In this document: in pieces, positions 10,606 through 20,873 of the stretch
How the letters are laid out: each line of letters starts with the position of its first letter
How positions within the stretch are numbered: the first letter of the stretch is position 1
NCBI GenBank assembly: GCA_000149225.2
Contig: CM000687.1
Coordinates: 796,501-860,500, forward strand
Length of the DNA: 64,000 nucleotides
DNA from: Lachancea kluyveri NRRL Y-12651
Lineage: Eukaryota > Ascomycota > Saccharomycetes > Saccharomycetales > Saccharomycetaceae
Direction of reading: 5' to 3'
Made by a program: the position numbers and the translations under genes
Notes under the pieces: generated by a model
The model's database searches: none
Told to the model about the DNA's origin: nothing
Seen by the model: the letters and a program-made list of their open reading frames with translations, nothing else

Positions 10606-11484
10606 ATGTCTGAGGCTCATTTAGGACAATCGAATGTGGGTAGGTCTTCAGAGGTGATATTAATGCAAGATGTTGAACCAGAGACACAAGCTCCTACAGA
10701 TAACGAGACAAGCACCGAAAACAGCAACATAACACCGAACAACATTCGAGACCGTGCAAATAGGCACTTGAATTCGGTAGCTAGACACTTTAACATTTTA
10801 GACAGAGTTTTCCAGCGCCACTCTTCAGCACAGGCACGTCTACAGTACGGTGCTAGTTCAGATGGTGTATTCAGCAATTTGAGTGCGAAACCAGAAAACA
10901 ACAGTAATGAGGTTAATGGAGAAAGTGATAAACCACCTACTTACGACGAAGCTGCTGCGGACATGGCACCATCGTATTATGGGATTGACGACGATGGTGT
11001 GGGTTTGTATTATAATGAAATCTGTATCGAGGGTCTACCTGTGGGTAATATAGTAAACTTTTTGTGGAATATGATTGTTAGCGTTAGTTTCCAGTTTGTT
11101 GGGTTCCTGCTGACATATATCTTGCACACATCTCACGCAGCGAAAGAAGGCTCAAGATTTGGCCTTGGGTTAACATTTATTGGTTACGCCTACTCGATGA
11201 TCCCCAACGACGTCACCTCCAAGATTGGCAAAGGAAACTCTTTGGACAGGGTGGAACCCACTGACCCCAATGAGTTTGATGATATGCATTTATATTCAGG
11301 GAGTACGTCTCAAGATGAATTCGAATCTTCTCTAAGCCACGGCCTTGACGAAAAAAGAAGTAACACTCCGGTTTTAGCAGTAGTACTGGGGATCCTTGGT
11401 GTTGCGATTATGATAAAAAGCATCTACGGCTATATCAAGGTCAAGAAAATGGAAAGGCGTTATTTAACACAGGAACAGGTTTAG
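10606..11484 (+). CDS. BSD2: Bsd2-type Rsp5 adaptor, membrane protein
   Basis: 292 residues (S. cerevisiae Bsd2 is 321). The N-terminal cytosolic part contains the PY motif PPTY at about 110-113, which binds WW domains of the Rsp5/NEDD4 ubiquitin ligase, followed by a PSYYG box. Three membrane segments follow: NIVNFLWNMIVSVSFQFVGFLLTYIL, GLGLTFIGYAYSMI, and TPVLAVVLGILGVAIMIKSIYGYI near the C-terminus. The family (Bsd2, human NDFIP1/2) recruits Rsp5 to metal transporters and other membrane proteins for vacuolar sorting. It lies between SNF5 and CTP1 as in YBR289-291. CTP1 is convergent, only 56 bp away. Confidence 0.92.
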   Translation: MSEAHLGQSNVGRSSEVILMQDVEPETQAPTDNETSTENSNITPNNIRDRANRHLNSVARHFNILDRVFQRHSSAQARLQYGASSDGVFSNLSAKPENNSNEVNGESDKPPTYDEAAADMAPSYYGIDDDGVGLYYNEICIEGLPVGNIVNFLWNMIVSVSFQFVGFLLTYILHTSHAAKEGSRFGLGLTFIGYAYSMIPNDVTSKIGKGNSLDRVEPTDPNEFDDMHLYSGSTSQDEFESSLSHGLDEKRSNTPVLAVVLGILGVAIMIKSIYGYIKVKKMERRYLTQEQV

Positions 11485-11540
11485 CGTTACATAAGCATTG
11501 CAACAAAGAGAATAAGAATTATGTCTATAAAAGAGAAGAG

Positions 11541-12431
11541 TTAACCTAGCACAGTTAGGACTTTTTCGTAGATGGTGAAAACTATACCACCACTTAGGAA
11601 CAATCTGCCTAATCTTGGTGTAGCACCCTTCCAGAAAGCTTTCAAGCCTTCTTCTTTGAAGATGGTGGTAAAACAATTTATGGTTGAAGAATATCTCTTG
11701 GAGTCTAAACTTTGCATTCTTGTCTTGACTGTGTCGATTGGCATTGTAGTGTAAACCGTTACTATGCCACTAAACGCACCGACGACAAAGGTCAAGCCGG
11801 AAGATAGTGGTTTGTCCTTTGGAGCATTCGTGTAGTCTTGCACCATGACCTTGATTTTATTATAACAGCCTAACCTAACAGCTTGGTTTGCAGCCTGTCT
11901 CATAGAGACAGGTAAGACGCCACGGTACAACCCAGAAAGGCCCTGCTTACGAACCAAAGCGGTGTAGTTACGCAGCATGCCCTTGCCGTTATTATGATAT
12001 TTTGGAGTAGCCGATTGTTTATCATCGATCAACGCGGTTTTGATCGCTTCGAAGGGAGTCACAGCAACAACACTTTCCAGTAGACCAGCACCAAGACCAG
12101 CAATGACACCTCTAGGACCACTTAACTCACCAGTCTTAGGATCCCTCAGCAGGTTCTTAATTGTATCAAAACCTAAAAATCTAACACCAGCTTTAGCTGT
12201 ATTTCCGACGATGAATGCAGGGCAACCGACGTACACAGACCCAATCCCTTGCGTCTTGGCTGTATTGTAGATAAGGACCAAAGGGTTTCTGGAGGCCTTG
12301 GAAGCCTTGTCTAGCAACTGAAGTCTGGTTTTTGCGAATTCGAAAGGATATGTTACAGAAGCTTCAACAGCACCTGCGAGGCAGCCTGCGATAAAAGATT
12401 TTGAAGGATCAACTTGCTTACTTTGAGACAT
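11541..12431 (-). CDS. CTP1: Mitochondrial citrate transport protein
   Basis: 296 residues from the ATG at 12431 (MSQSKQVDPSKSF); the frame is open further up but this start matches the S. cerevisiae N-terminus. It is a mitochondrial carrier with three repeats, each with a signature: YPFEFAKTRLQ, TPFEAIKTALI and MPIDTVKTRMQ. The run YVGCPAFIVGNTAKAGVRFL is near identical to yeast Ctp1. It exchanges tricarboxylates across the inner membrane, exporting citrate for cytosolic acetyl-CoA and NADPH metabolism. It is divergent from LEU5, another carrier. Confidence 0.96.
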   Translation of the reverse strand: MSQSKQVDPSKSFIAGCLAGAVEASVTYPFEFAKTRLQLLDKASKASRNPLVLIYNTAKTQGIGSVYVGCPAFIVGNTAKAGVRFLGFDTIKNLLRDPKTGELSGPRGVIAGLGAGLLESVVAVTPFEAIKTALIDDKQSATPKYHNNGKGMLRNYTALVRKQGLSGLYRGVLPVSMRQAANQAVRLGCYNKIKVMVQDYTNAPKDKPLSSGLTFVVGAFSGIVTVYTTMPIDTVKTRMQSLDSKRYSSTINCFTTIFKEEGLKAFWKGATPRLGRLFLSGGIVFTIYEKVLTVLG

Positions 12432-13105
12432 CTGGACTGCTTTGTTGTTTAGAAACGATAACGCGCAAAAGACTACGTACAATACTCTACTTGTATCAGT
12501 TTATATACACCCATCTGGTGGTGAGCCATGCAAATACCATGCGATGCCATACAAATTTTTTCCAGAGCGAAAAATTCCAGGGGAATTGAATTTAAATGAG
12601 TCGCCCGGAACTACTAGTGGCACCCTCAATTATACCCGCTAGGAAAGTACAACTTGCAAACAGAACCATTCAAAGTACTAAAATATTCCATGTGTTTAAA
12701 ATGAGATTTTCTTAAATATCAAGTTCTGCACCCAGCCCTTTCATTACTGCATTTGTCGGGCAGCTTTCGTGAATTAGCTAATCAGGGGATTGTTATGCCG
12801 AAAGAGGAAATAAATGGCAAGCTACCGAAAAAGGTAGTCCTTTTATGCGGGTAGATAGTATCTCTTTCAACGAAACTGTGTAGACAGAGAAAATTTAGCA
12901 GTATATGGAACGTTTCTTCTTCTGACATCTGAAAGTAAAGATTCTGTTGCTCCACGATCATAGCATACGCTTCGAAATCACTTGTTTCATATAACTGCTA
13001 GTCAAATAAAGCTGTACATTATCCAATTGTCTAAGAAAAGGATATACTTACACCCGAAGCACCATAAAATTCTAATATTAAGAAATTGAAGGAAGTCGTA
13101 ACTCC
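12432..13105. promoter_or_regulatory. Divergent promoter region CTP1/LEU5
   Basis: 674 bp between two divergent mitochondrial carrier genes. No further gene is seen and no specific site is identified. Confidence 0.5.
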
Positions 13106-14146
13106 ATGGCAAAGCTCTCTCAGGATGACCATGGCATACCGTCTAAATCTGTACCCGTCGATACCCACTCTATGGAATATATCATTCGTTCAGGTATAGC
13201 CGGTGGTGTAGCCGGCTCATGTGCTAAAACTCTAATTGCACCTCTCGATAGAATCAAAATTTTGTTTCAAACTTCCAATCCCCATTATTTGAAATACTCC
13301 GGCTCCATGGTCGGCCTTGTCAAAGCGGGCAAACACATATGGTCTCATGACGGTATAAGAGGTTTTTTCCAAGGTCACTCTGCTACACTTATCAGGATCT
13401 TCCCTTATGCTGCTATAAAGTTCATTGCGTATGAACAGATCCGCAATGTGATGATTCCATCAAATGAGTACGAGTCGCATTGGAGACGTCTGGCTAGTGG
13501 TTCGTTAGCAGGACTTTCAAGTGTTTTTCTGACTTACCCGCTAGACTTGATACGTGTCCGACTAGCGTACGTCACTGAACACAACCGTATTAAGATCTGG
13601 CCAATAATAAGACAGATATACACCGAGCCTGCTTCTGAAAGTTTGGCGAAAAAATCATATGTTCCACCTTGGTTTGCCCAGTGGTGTAATTTCTACCGTG
13701 GTTATACACCGACTGTAATAGGGATGATCCCGTATGCGGGTGTTTCCTTCTTTGCACATGATTTGTGCAACGATTTTCTAAGGCATCCACTTATAGCACC
13801 ATACTCGGTTTTGGAACTCTCGGATGAAGACATCTACTTTGCCCACAAGAAACGTACTCCGTTGAGAACATGGGCCGAGCTACTCGCAGGCGGGCTTGCT
13901 GGTATGGCTTCACAAACGGCAGCGTATCCTTTTGAGATCATAAGAAGACGTCTGCAAGTCGGTGCTATCTCAAGCTTTACCGACCATAAATTTCATTCAA
14001 TGCCCGAAATGGCCAGAATAATCTACAGAGAACGTGGTTGGCGTGGGTTTTTTGTCGGGTTAAGCATAGGATATATCAAAGTCACACCAATGGTAGCTTG
14101 CAGTTTCTTCATATATGAAAGGATGAAGTGGTACATGGAAATATGA
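13106..14146 (+). CDS. LEU5: Mitochondrial carrier Leu5 (coenzyme A accumulation)
   Basis: 346 residues; the S. cerevisiae protein is 357. Three carrier repeats have signatures APLDRIKILFQ, YPLDLIRVRLA and YPFEIIRRRLQ. Long stretches such as FFQGHSAT and GMASQTAAYPFE match yeast Leu5, and the C-terminus SIGYIKVTPMVACSFF is almost identical. Leu5 is needed for coenzyme A accumulation in the mitochondrial matrix. The next gene is the TCD homologue in convergent orientation, as in YHR002W-YHR003C. Confidence 0.95.
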   Translation: MAKLSQDDHGIPSKSVPVDTHSMEYIIRSGIAGGVAGSCAKTLIAPLDRIKILFQTSNPHYLKYSGSMVGLVKAGKHIWSHDGIRGFFQGHSATLIRIFPYAAIKFIAYEQIRNVMIPSNEYESHWRRLASGSLAGLSSVFLTYPLDLIRVRLAYVTEHNRIKIWPIIRQIYTEPASESLAKKSYVPPWFAQWCNFYRGYTPTVIGMIPYAGVSFFAHDLCNDFLRHPLIAPYSVLELSDEDIYFAHKKRTPLRTWAELLAGGLAGMASQTAAYPFEIIRRRLQVGAISSFTDHKFHSMPEMARIIYRERGWRGFFVGLSIGYIKVTPMVACSFFIYERMKWYMEI

Positions 14147-14200
14147 CGGATCATTAAAATATTCTCCTAAGTCCTTGTAAATAGTTTACATTCAAAAAAG

Positions 14201-14227
14201 AAAAAAAAAAAAAAAAAAAAAAAAAAA
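14201..14227. repeat. Poly(dA) tract
   Basis: 27 consecutive A in the short convergent region between LEU5 and the TCD gene, preceded by another short A-run. Confidence 0.9.
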
Positions 14228-14320
14228 GACAGACAAAACAAACATAAGAAAACAAGGAAAGCGAAATAATTTAAAATAATGCATTGATTTTATTCTTACA
14301 ATTATAGTGCTACTCGAAGC

Positions 14321-15655
14321 CTATCTAAACTGAGAGTAGTAATCTTCCTCTACAAATCTCTTTTTCACCGTAGCCAACGCTTCAGGGGAGTAGACATCTT
14401 CTAAGCGCTCAGTACCGTTTAGAATGCGTGTTTCATGTTCCTTTTGTTCTTCTTTGGTTAGGACAACGACATTTTGTAGCGAAACAGGTTTAGAAGGATC
14501 CCATTTGGACAAGGTTAATCTGGTGGAGAATCCACTCACTGGAGACTTCCCCCTGAAAACTTCCTCAACAATGTAGCCAATTTCAGATAAAGCAATTGGA
14601 ACACGTTGGTCTGGCATACCGATACGGGACATTTGACTGGCCAGTGATTGGTAAATACCGTCATAAATCTTAATCCTGTTTTTCCCCTCAATTGGTTCCA
14701 TTGGATATCCAGAGAGTTTAGTCAAAACCCACGTGGCAATGGTTAGCCCGAATACACCAGGCATCGTACCGAGAACGGGCAAGATTCTCACACGGAAATC
14801 CCTTATTGCACTCAATTCGTCAACTTGGCCCTTTTGGAATTCTTCTTCCGGCAAAGGCAGCAGCTTCGCCTTACGCGGGTCTGGCTTTTCAGCACTGAAG
14901 ACAACTGGGATACCTTTAATCACACCTCTCTTCTTTAATCTTCTTCTTACCGTACGTGCTAAGGGGTCTTCTTCTGTAGTTGTCAAATCGCCAACATTGA
15001 TACGAGTAGGATCACTCTTTGTTGCAGCACCCATGGAGGAAATCCTTGGTATGTTGTGCTTGTAGACAAATTCCAGTAGGTCAACTTTGGTGTCGATATT
15101 ATCGATACAATCAATAACAAAGGTCGGGTTGTACTGGCCGTCTTCACCAAATATCAACCTTTCGGCATTTTCTTTGCTCCATAATTCGTTGACGGCGTCG
15201 ACTTGACACCAAGGCGCAATTCCTTTCATATGCTGTTTCAAGCACTCGACTTTTGGGACTCCAACATCCTTCAAAGTAGCACAGCTATGTCTGTTTAAAG
15301 AGCTTAGAGAAACTTGGTCAAAATCAATAACTTTGATCTTTTGACAACCTGAACGAACAAGCATGGTGACTACCCAAGATCCGACACCCCCAGCACCAAC
15401 GACGATAATACGTTGTTGCTTTAACTTTTCCATGCCTTCTTCACCCAAAAAGGCATAATTGCGAGCTAGCTGTTCACGAAACAGATCATCGTCATACCCT
15501 TCAGTTTCCGTAGTCTTTTTTCCATGTCTTTTAGTCTGTGGTACGATTGTACCGCTTTCTTTGTAATTTTTTATCGCAAGGTCGATACATTTCGTAGCTG
15601 CCGCTGCTGCCAATGCAGAGGCAACTGCCACTTTCCATGTATTGTTGGAAGACAT
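14321..15655 (-). CDS. TCD1: tRNA threonylcarbamoyladenosine dehydratase (TCD1/TCD2)
   Basis: 444 residues. The ThiF/E1-like domain begins with the ATP-binding loop GAGGVGSWV near residue 92, followed by DFDQVSLSSLNRH and DCIDNIDTK, typical of the TcdA/CsdL group. This enzyme uses ATP to cyclise t6A37 in tRNA to ct6A. The N-terminus is Ala-rich and hydrophobic (VAVASALAAAAATK) and a second hydrophobic segment lies near residue 305; the yeast proteins sit on the mitochondrial outer membrane. S. cerevisiae has two copies, YHR003C and YKL027W. The neighbours LEU5 (YHR002W side) and TFA1 (YKL028W side) correspond to one of each, so this looks like the single pre-duplication gene and the symbol stands for the pair. 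Confidence 0.93.
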   Translation of the reverse strand: MSSNNTWKVAVASALAAAAATKCIDLAIKNYKESGTIVPQTKRHGKKTTETEGYDDDLFREQLARNYAFLGEEGMEKLKQQRIIVVGAGGVGSWVVTMLVRSGCQKIKVIDFDQVSLSSLNRHSCATLKDVGVPKVECLKQHMKGIAPWCQVDAVNELWSKENAERLIFGEDGQYNPTFVIDCIDNIDTKVDLLEFVYKHNIPRISSMGAATKSDPTRINVGDLTTTEEDPLARTVRRRLKKRGVIKGIPVVFSAEKPDPRKAKLLPLPEEEFQKGQVDELSAIRDFRVRILPVLGTMPGVFGLTIATWVLTKLSGYPMEPIEGKNRIKIYDGIYQSLASQMSRIGMPDQRVPIALSEIGYIVEEVFRGKSPVSGFSTRLTLSKWDPSKPVSLQNVVVLTKEEQKEHETRILNGTERLEDVYSPEALATVKKRFVEEDYYSQFR

Positions 15656-15942
15656 TTCGATAATCTAGAAGAACAAAAGTGAGTGAGAACTAGGTATTTT
15701 TTAAAAAATGAAAAACGGATAGACACTGGAAAAGAAATGAAATGGAACCGATCGTTCTCATAATAAAAAAAAAAAAAAAAAAAAAAAAAAAGACAGCGGT
15801 TGGACAGTAGTTTTAATATACAGGGTATGCTTTTGAATGAGATGAGTTTGCAAACTGTCGAAAAAAAAAAATTTTTTTTCAGCAAAAGAAACGCGCGCCA
15901 GGTAGTTATGAACGAAAGAACTGCTACTGTTACAACTGCTAC
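15656..15942. other. Intergenic region with poly(dA) tract
   Basis: 287 bp between two minus-strand genes. It contains a run of 27 A at 15765-15791, probably nucleosome-excluding promoter DNA for the TCD gene, and a shorter A/T run near 15860-15880. Confidence 0.6.
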
Positions 15943-17292
15943 TTAAACGTCTTCAAACTCGGCATCCATGTCTTCATCATCATCTGCCTCATCCTTCTTT
16001 TCATCCTTTTTCGCTGGTGTAACATCTTCCAGTTCGATACCCTTCATTTCGTCATCGTCGTCGTCGTTGTCCTCATCGAATTTGCCACCCAGACCGTTCT
16101 TGTTATCGTTGCCGATAATGTCTTCGAATTCCTCGTCGTCTTCATCGTCGTCTTCATCGTCATCCTCTTCTTCCATAGCCTGCTTTTTGGCCAGTTGCGC
16201 GTAGTAGTCGGCCAGAGTTTGCTCGGCTTCCCTTTCTTCCATCTCCTTTTTGGTGAGCTGTGGTTTGAACTCGGTGTTGTAGAATTCCGCAGAGGCGTCT
16301 GGGCCCGAGATGCCGGGATCTTGTACCTCAGTACTACCAGTTGCGTTAGCAGCAGATGTGGAGGTCGAATCTTCTTCCTCCTCATCCAGCCTTCCCAGAG
16401 CGCTTTTGCCAATGGTACTTTGCTCATGCCATGCGGGCAATGCGTTTTGCTTTCTTTTTTCCTCCATTTCACGTTCTTGTAGTTCACGTTGTGCTTGCTC
16501 GTCGCTTGCGGTGGTTAGGTTGACATGCAATGTAGCCTGTGATTTCGCACCGGCACGTCTACTGCTAGCGTTATCCAGGCCTGAACCGTTGGATTCACCG
16601 GGAGTAAACATTTTACTCTTTTTGGATCTAGGATTAACAGTATACGAAGCGACAGAATTGTTCTGTGGCGGAATCAGTCTTGCCAATGCGGTTTCGAACG
16701 TGTTTTCCTCAATGCGAGAATCGTCAATTTTTTTCAAATAGTCAATGATGGGCTGAACCTGGTCCATCAGCCTGTTCAGCTTGATCTGTTTCTCCTTTGA
16801 TTTTTTGCCAGAATCATCCTCAAGCAGGGGTTCCTCACACAAACTGCACAAGAACTGAGTCTTTTCGTAATTCAACAGGGATACCGCCTCCAGTTGGGAG
16901 TATTTAGTTTGACAGATCGGACAGATGTAACCCTGAGGTGCAGAGTTTTTGTCCAAGTCATCTTTCAACCGAGAAACGATCTGGTGCACCTTCCATTTGA
17001 TGGCATCAATCGCATGAGGATATTTGATGTAGTAGTAGTAACGCCTTATACTTCTCGAATTGAATTGGAATTCCTGTTGGGAGTGCGTTGCGACCAACCT
17101 ATCCTCAATCAGTGTTGACAGCAGACCACGCAACTCTGGTCTTTTTATGCCAAGCAAATGAGCCAAATCCTCCTCAGAAAGGACGGAATGGAATAGAACT
17201 GCATCGAGAACCAAGACATAAGGTTTGCTATAGAATCCTCTAACAACAAACTTCAACAAATTCTTGACGATGTCATCGATGGGACGGTCCAT
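15943..17292 (-). CDS. TFA1: TFIIE large (alpha) subunit
   Basis: 449 residues (S. cerevisiae Tfa1 is 482). The N-terminal winged-helix region, about residues 1-100, includes LAHLLGIKRPELRGLLSTL. A zinc ribbon follows with Cys124, Cys127, Cys149 and Cys152. The C-terminal 90 residues are strongly acidic (EEEDDDEDDDEDDEE and similar blocks). TFIIE recruits TFIIH to the Pol II pre-initiation complex and aids promoter opening. The gene is divergent from MAE1, as YKL028W is from YKL029C in S. cerevisiae. Confidence 0.96.
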   Translation of the reverse strand: MDRPIDDIVKNLLKFVVRGFYSKPYVLVLDAVLFHSVLSEEDLAHLLGIKRPELRGLLSTLIEDRLVATHSQQEFQFNSRSIRRYYYYIKYPHAIDAIKWKVHQIVSRLKDDLDKNSAPQGYICPICQTKYSQLEAVSLLNYEKTQFLCSLCEEPLLEDDSGKKSKEKQIKLNRLMDQVQPIIDYLKKIDDSRIEENTFETALARLIPPQNNSVASYTVNPRSKKSKMFTPGESNGSGLDNASSRRAGAKSQATLHVNLTTASDEQAQRELQEREMEEKRKQNALPAWHEQSTIGKSALGRLDEEEEDSTSTSAANATGSTEVQDPGISGPDASAEFYNTEFKPQLTKKEMEEREAEQTLADYYAQLAKKQAMEEEDDDEDDDEDDEEFEDIIGNDNKNGLGGKFDEDNDDDDDEMKGIELEDVTPAKKDEKKDEADDDEDMDAEFEDV

Positions 17293-18288
17293 TATCAGAC
17301 TGCGTGCTTAAGTACCGTGTGAACTGGTGTCTACGAAGGAACAGGGCTTCCACCACCATAGTTCGTTTGATCTCAAGGTAAAAATTTCAAAGCGGATGAT
17401 GGCAGTCATCACAGACGGAAACGACGGTGATGACTTGTAAAGACTCTTCAGCCATCAGTAGTTTTAAACATCGCGGTTGCTTATTATACTCTGCTATGCT
17501 CTACTTCTACTCCTACTCCTACTTCTACCCTAAAATTTTGCTCCGGTTTCCAAACTCGTCCGTTAATCGTAAACAAGACAGTTCCAAACATTGTATGGTT
17601 TCTGTGTTGTAGCATACGATGAAGTTTTCCCAACACTAACCGTCTTAAAACTAGCCGTACATCTACGGCTATAACACGAGGTGAAATAAGCATGAACCAC
17701 GGAAACCAAGCACCCCGTGACACCGCATCGAAGATATAGGCGTGCTTATTCCCAAGGTAATACGACTCCAAAAAGGCTTTTAATTTTCTTTTTCTTTTCT
17801 TTTCTTTTCTTTCAATAACCAAGCATCACATCACATGCTAAGTTGAATCGCGCAGCGTGTAGATACGCGTTGATGGAGACACATGGTTCTTCATGTAGAG
17901 GAACTCTGAATAAATGACCAAAATTCGGCTTTTTTGACCCCGTTTAGTTTTCTGCTCTATGTAAAAAACATAAGAAAAACCGTTACACCGGCGGATCGAC
18001 GGCCGCTGCCGGCGTCGGATAGATCGTGACACACGAACAAATCGTGCGGCACTCGGCGGTTACGCGAAGAAATGTTCGGAGCACACGCGCGGTATTTTTT
18101 TTTTTCATTCATTTTACCTGTATCTCGTTTCTTTTCTTTGATTTTTCGCAGCTTTTCTTTTCTTTTCGGAACAGTCCGGGACGCGCTCATCAGGAAACCA
18201 CCCGCTGTCGAGCAACGACTATCGGCATCTTGAAAATATATGGAAGAGTCACAGGAAGACCTGTGGACACTCGCATATCTATACAAAC

Positions 18289-18319
<31 letters not shown>

Positions 18320-18416
18320 CGCACTTATTCGTAGACGCTTGTGTACACGGTTTCAAATTCACAGTATCACTGTCGGACTTATCTACTGTCGTCCTTTTTA
18401 CGCTCTTTACAGCATC
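17293..18416. promoter_or_regulatory. Divergent promoter region TFA1/MAE1
   Basis: 1.1 kb without a credible gene. It contains a 9-bp inverted repeat (AGTCATCAC 17404-17412, GTGATGACT 17427-17435), a GC-rich patch at 17988-18016 within AT-rich DNA, T-rich blocks, and a (TA)n microsatellite at 18292-18319 just before MAE1. Confidence 0.5.
18292..18319. repeat. (TA)n microsatellite
   Basis: 14 TA units, about 100 bp upstream of the chosen MAE1 start. Confidence 0.95.
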
Positions 18417-20369
18417 ATGCTCAGATCCTCTAACACGCTAAGGCTACAGCTACGCTCTGTGCCAGCTAGATTGTATTCTACTACTACAAAGGCTAACTTG
18501 ACTTCTGCCACTCGTGACAACACATTTGCTAACAAGTCATGCAATGACAGCTCTCACTACTCAAAAACTCCTGTTGGCTCTAAAGCCAAGGCCATGCTCG
18601 CTGATCCTAAGCCAAAACTGACTAGACTTTCTGTCGATGGTCCAATCGAATGTCCTCTTGAAGGCTTTCAACTGCTAAACTCTCCTCTGTTCAACAAGGG
18701 TTCCGCTTTTACTCAAGAGGAAAGACAAGCCTTTGATCTTGAGGGTTTGTTGCCTCCTCAAGTCAACACTTTGGACGAGCAAGCTGAAAGAGCCTACAAA
18801 CAGCTGTGCTATTTGAAGACGCCATTGGCCAAGAACGATTTCATGACCTCTATGCGTGTTCAAAACAAGGTTTTGTTTTTCGAGCTCGTCAGAAGACACA
18901 TCAGAGAGCTGGTTCCAATCATCTACACTCCAACCGAAGGTGACGCCATTGCCGCTTATTCCCACAGGTTCAGAAAGCCAGAAGGTGTCTTCTTGGATAT
19001 CACTGAACCGGACTCCATCGAGCGTAGATTGGCTGCTTACGGTGAGGACAAAGACGTCGACTACGTCGTCGTGAGTGATTCCGAAGGTATTCTGGGCATC
19101 GGTGATCAAGGTATCGGTGGTATCCGTATTGCCATCTCCAAGCTGGCCCTGATGACCTTGTGTGCGGGTATCCATCCGGGCCGTGTCATGCCTGTTTGCT
19201 TAGACGTTGGTACCAACAACAAGAAATTGGCTCGTGATGAATTATACATGGGTAACAGATTCTCTAGAATCAGGGGTAAACAGTACGACGAATTTGTGGA
19301 TAAGTTCATCAAGGCCTTGAAGAAAAGGTTCCCATCTGCCGTTTTGCATTTCGAAGATTTCGGTGTGACCACCGCCAGACCCCTGTTGGAACGTTACCGC
19401 AACGAATTGGCATGTTTCAACGACGACATCCAAGGTACCGGTGCTGTCGTTATGGCCTCTTTCATCGCCGCTCTAAAGCATACCAACAGAAACCTGTTGG
19501 ACTCTAAAGTCTTGGTCTACGGTGCGGGTTCAGCCGGTTTGGGTATCTCTGACCAGATTGTAAACCATATGGTCACCCACGGCGCTACTTTGGAAGAAGC
19601 CCGTTCCAAGATTTACATCATGGACAGACGTGGTTTGATTTTGAACTCCATGCAGGCTGCATCCACTGCAGCCCAGCACGTCTACTCAAAACCAGACCAA
19701 GATTGGGCCGATGTCAACACAACCTCTTTATTGGAGGTTGTATCGAACGTCAAACCCACCTGTTTGATCGGTTGTTCCACCCAAGCTGGTGCTTTCAACA
19801 AGGCTGTTGTGCAAGAAATGCACAAGCACAATCCAAGACCAATCATCTTCCCATTATCTAACCCAACCAGATTGCACGAAGCTGTTCCAGAAGATTTGCT
19901 GAATTGGACTAACAACGAAGCTCTAGTCGCCACTGGTTCTCCATTCCACCCTGTCAACGGTTACCGTATTTCCGAAAACAACAATTGTTTCTCTTTCCCA
20001 GGTATCGGTCTAGGTGCCGTCTTGGGCCGTGCTCGTACTATTTCTGACACCATGATTTCTGCTGCTGTTGACCAATTGGCCGCTCTGTCCCCATTGAAGG
20101 AAGGCGATTCCAAACCAGGTTTGTTGCCACCTTTGGAACAGATCAATGACACCTCTGCTAAAGTCGCTACTGCTGTCATCTTGCAAGCCTTGAAGGAAGG
20201 TAACGCTAGAATCGAGGAAGAAAACATCCCAGGCCAGAACTCTAAAGTTACTGTTCCAAGAGATTTCGATGAATGTTTGAAATGGGTCAAAAACCAAATG
20301 TGGGAACCTGCTTATAGACCATTGGTTAAAGTTCAACATGATCCACAAGTCCACACCCACCAATTGTAA
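18417..20369 (+). CDS. MAE1: Mitochondrial NAD-dependent malic enzyme
   Basis: 650 residues from the ATG at 18417 (S. cerevisiae Mae1 is 669). This start gives a classic mitochondrial presequence rich in Arg, Ser and Leu (MLRSSNTLRLQLRSVPARLYS). An in-frame ATG at 18240 would add 59 residues including a Tyr-Ile repeat from the TA microsatellite, which is unlikely to be the normal N-terminus. Malic-enzyme features are IIYTPTEGDA with catalytic Tyr170, the substrate/metal region CLDVGTNN, FNDDIQGTG, and NAD-binding GAGSAGLG from residue 369. It oxidatively decarboxylates malate to pyruvate in the matrix. Codon use looks strongly biased to preferred yeast codons, suggesting high expression. Confidence 0.96.
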   Translation: MLRSSNTLRLQLRSVPARLYSTTTKANLTSATRDNTFANKSCNDSSHYSKTPVGSKAKAMLADPKPKLTRLSVDGPIECPLEGFQLLNSPLFNKGSAFTQEERQAFDLEGLLPPQVNTLDEQAERAYKQLCYLKTPLAKNDFMTSMRVQNKVLFFELVRRHIRELVPIIYTPTEGDAIAAYSHRFRKPEGVFLDITEPDSIERRLAAYGEDKDVDYVVVSDSEGILGIGDQGIGGIRIAISKLALMTLCAGIHPGRVMPVCLDVGTNNKKLARDELYMGNRFSRIRGKQYDEFVDKFIKALKKRFPSAVLHFEDFGVTTARPLLERYRNELACFNDDIQGTGAVVMASFIAALKHTNRNLLDSKVLVYGAGSAGLGISDQIVNHMVTHGATLEEARSKIYIMDRRGLILNSMQAASTAAQHVYSKPDQDWADVNTTSLLEVVSNVKPTCLIGCSTQAGAFNKAVVQEMHKHNPRPIIFPLSNPTRLHEAVPEDLLNWTNNEALVATGSPFHPVNGYRISENNNCFSFPGIGLGAVLGRARTISDTMISAAVDQLAALSPLKEGDSKPGLLPPLEQINDTSAKVATAVILQALKEGNARIEEENIPGQNSKVTVPRDFDECLKWVKNQMWEPAYRPLVKVQHDPQVHTHQL

Positions 20370-20873
20370 TCTGTCCCAATCCCCCTCAATTTTATCACTT
20401 ATTCTTGTGCCTGAAACCAGAAAGAAGAAGGCATCGAAGCAAAAAGAAAAACAGAAAAATAAAAAAAATGGAAAACATTTTCCTCCTGTAAACTATGATC
20501 ATTTATTATAGAGATAAACCTTTTGTAAGGCAATACATATTCCACTCTTTGACATCCAAAAGGGTATCCACTTTTGTAGTCTATGTTAATCAGCTGATGT
20601 GTGTAGTGTTTTTTTTTTTTTTTTTTTTTTTTTGGTAGAATAATATGTATTTTTTTTTACCATTAGTTAAAAATAATCAAAAAACAAAAGAAAACAATAT
20701 TTTATGGCTGATGATTCGAGAACCTAGTACAAAATATTTCTAATTACCTCACCCCTTGTGCTGTAATTCTTTTATTCACCTTGCAAACAAATTTCGGCCT
20801 TTATTAGACAAGAAATCCTTTAAAAAACGAAACGCCAAACAGAAGATCCAAACATAGTTAAAAAAAAACTGGA
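20370..20873. other. Convergent intergenic region MAE1/OPT
   Basis: 504 bp with no gene. It contains a run of 25 T at 20609-20633 and generally AT-rich 3' sequence. Confidence 0.55.

Noticed and set aside
18675-19175. 166-codon antisense frame within MAE1
   Set aside because: It is a by-product of the biased codon use of the highly expressed MAE1 gene and has no recognisable content.
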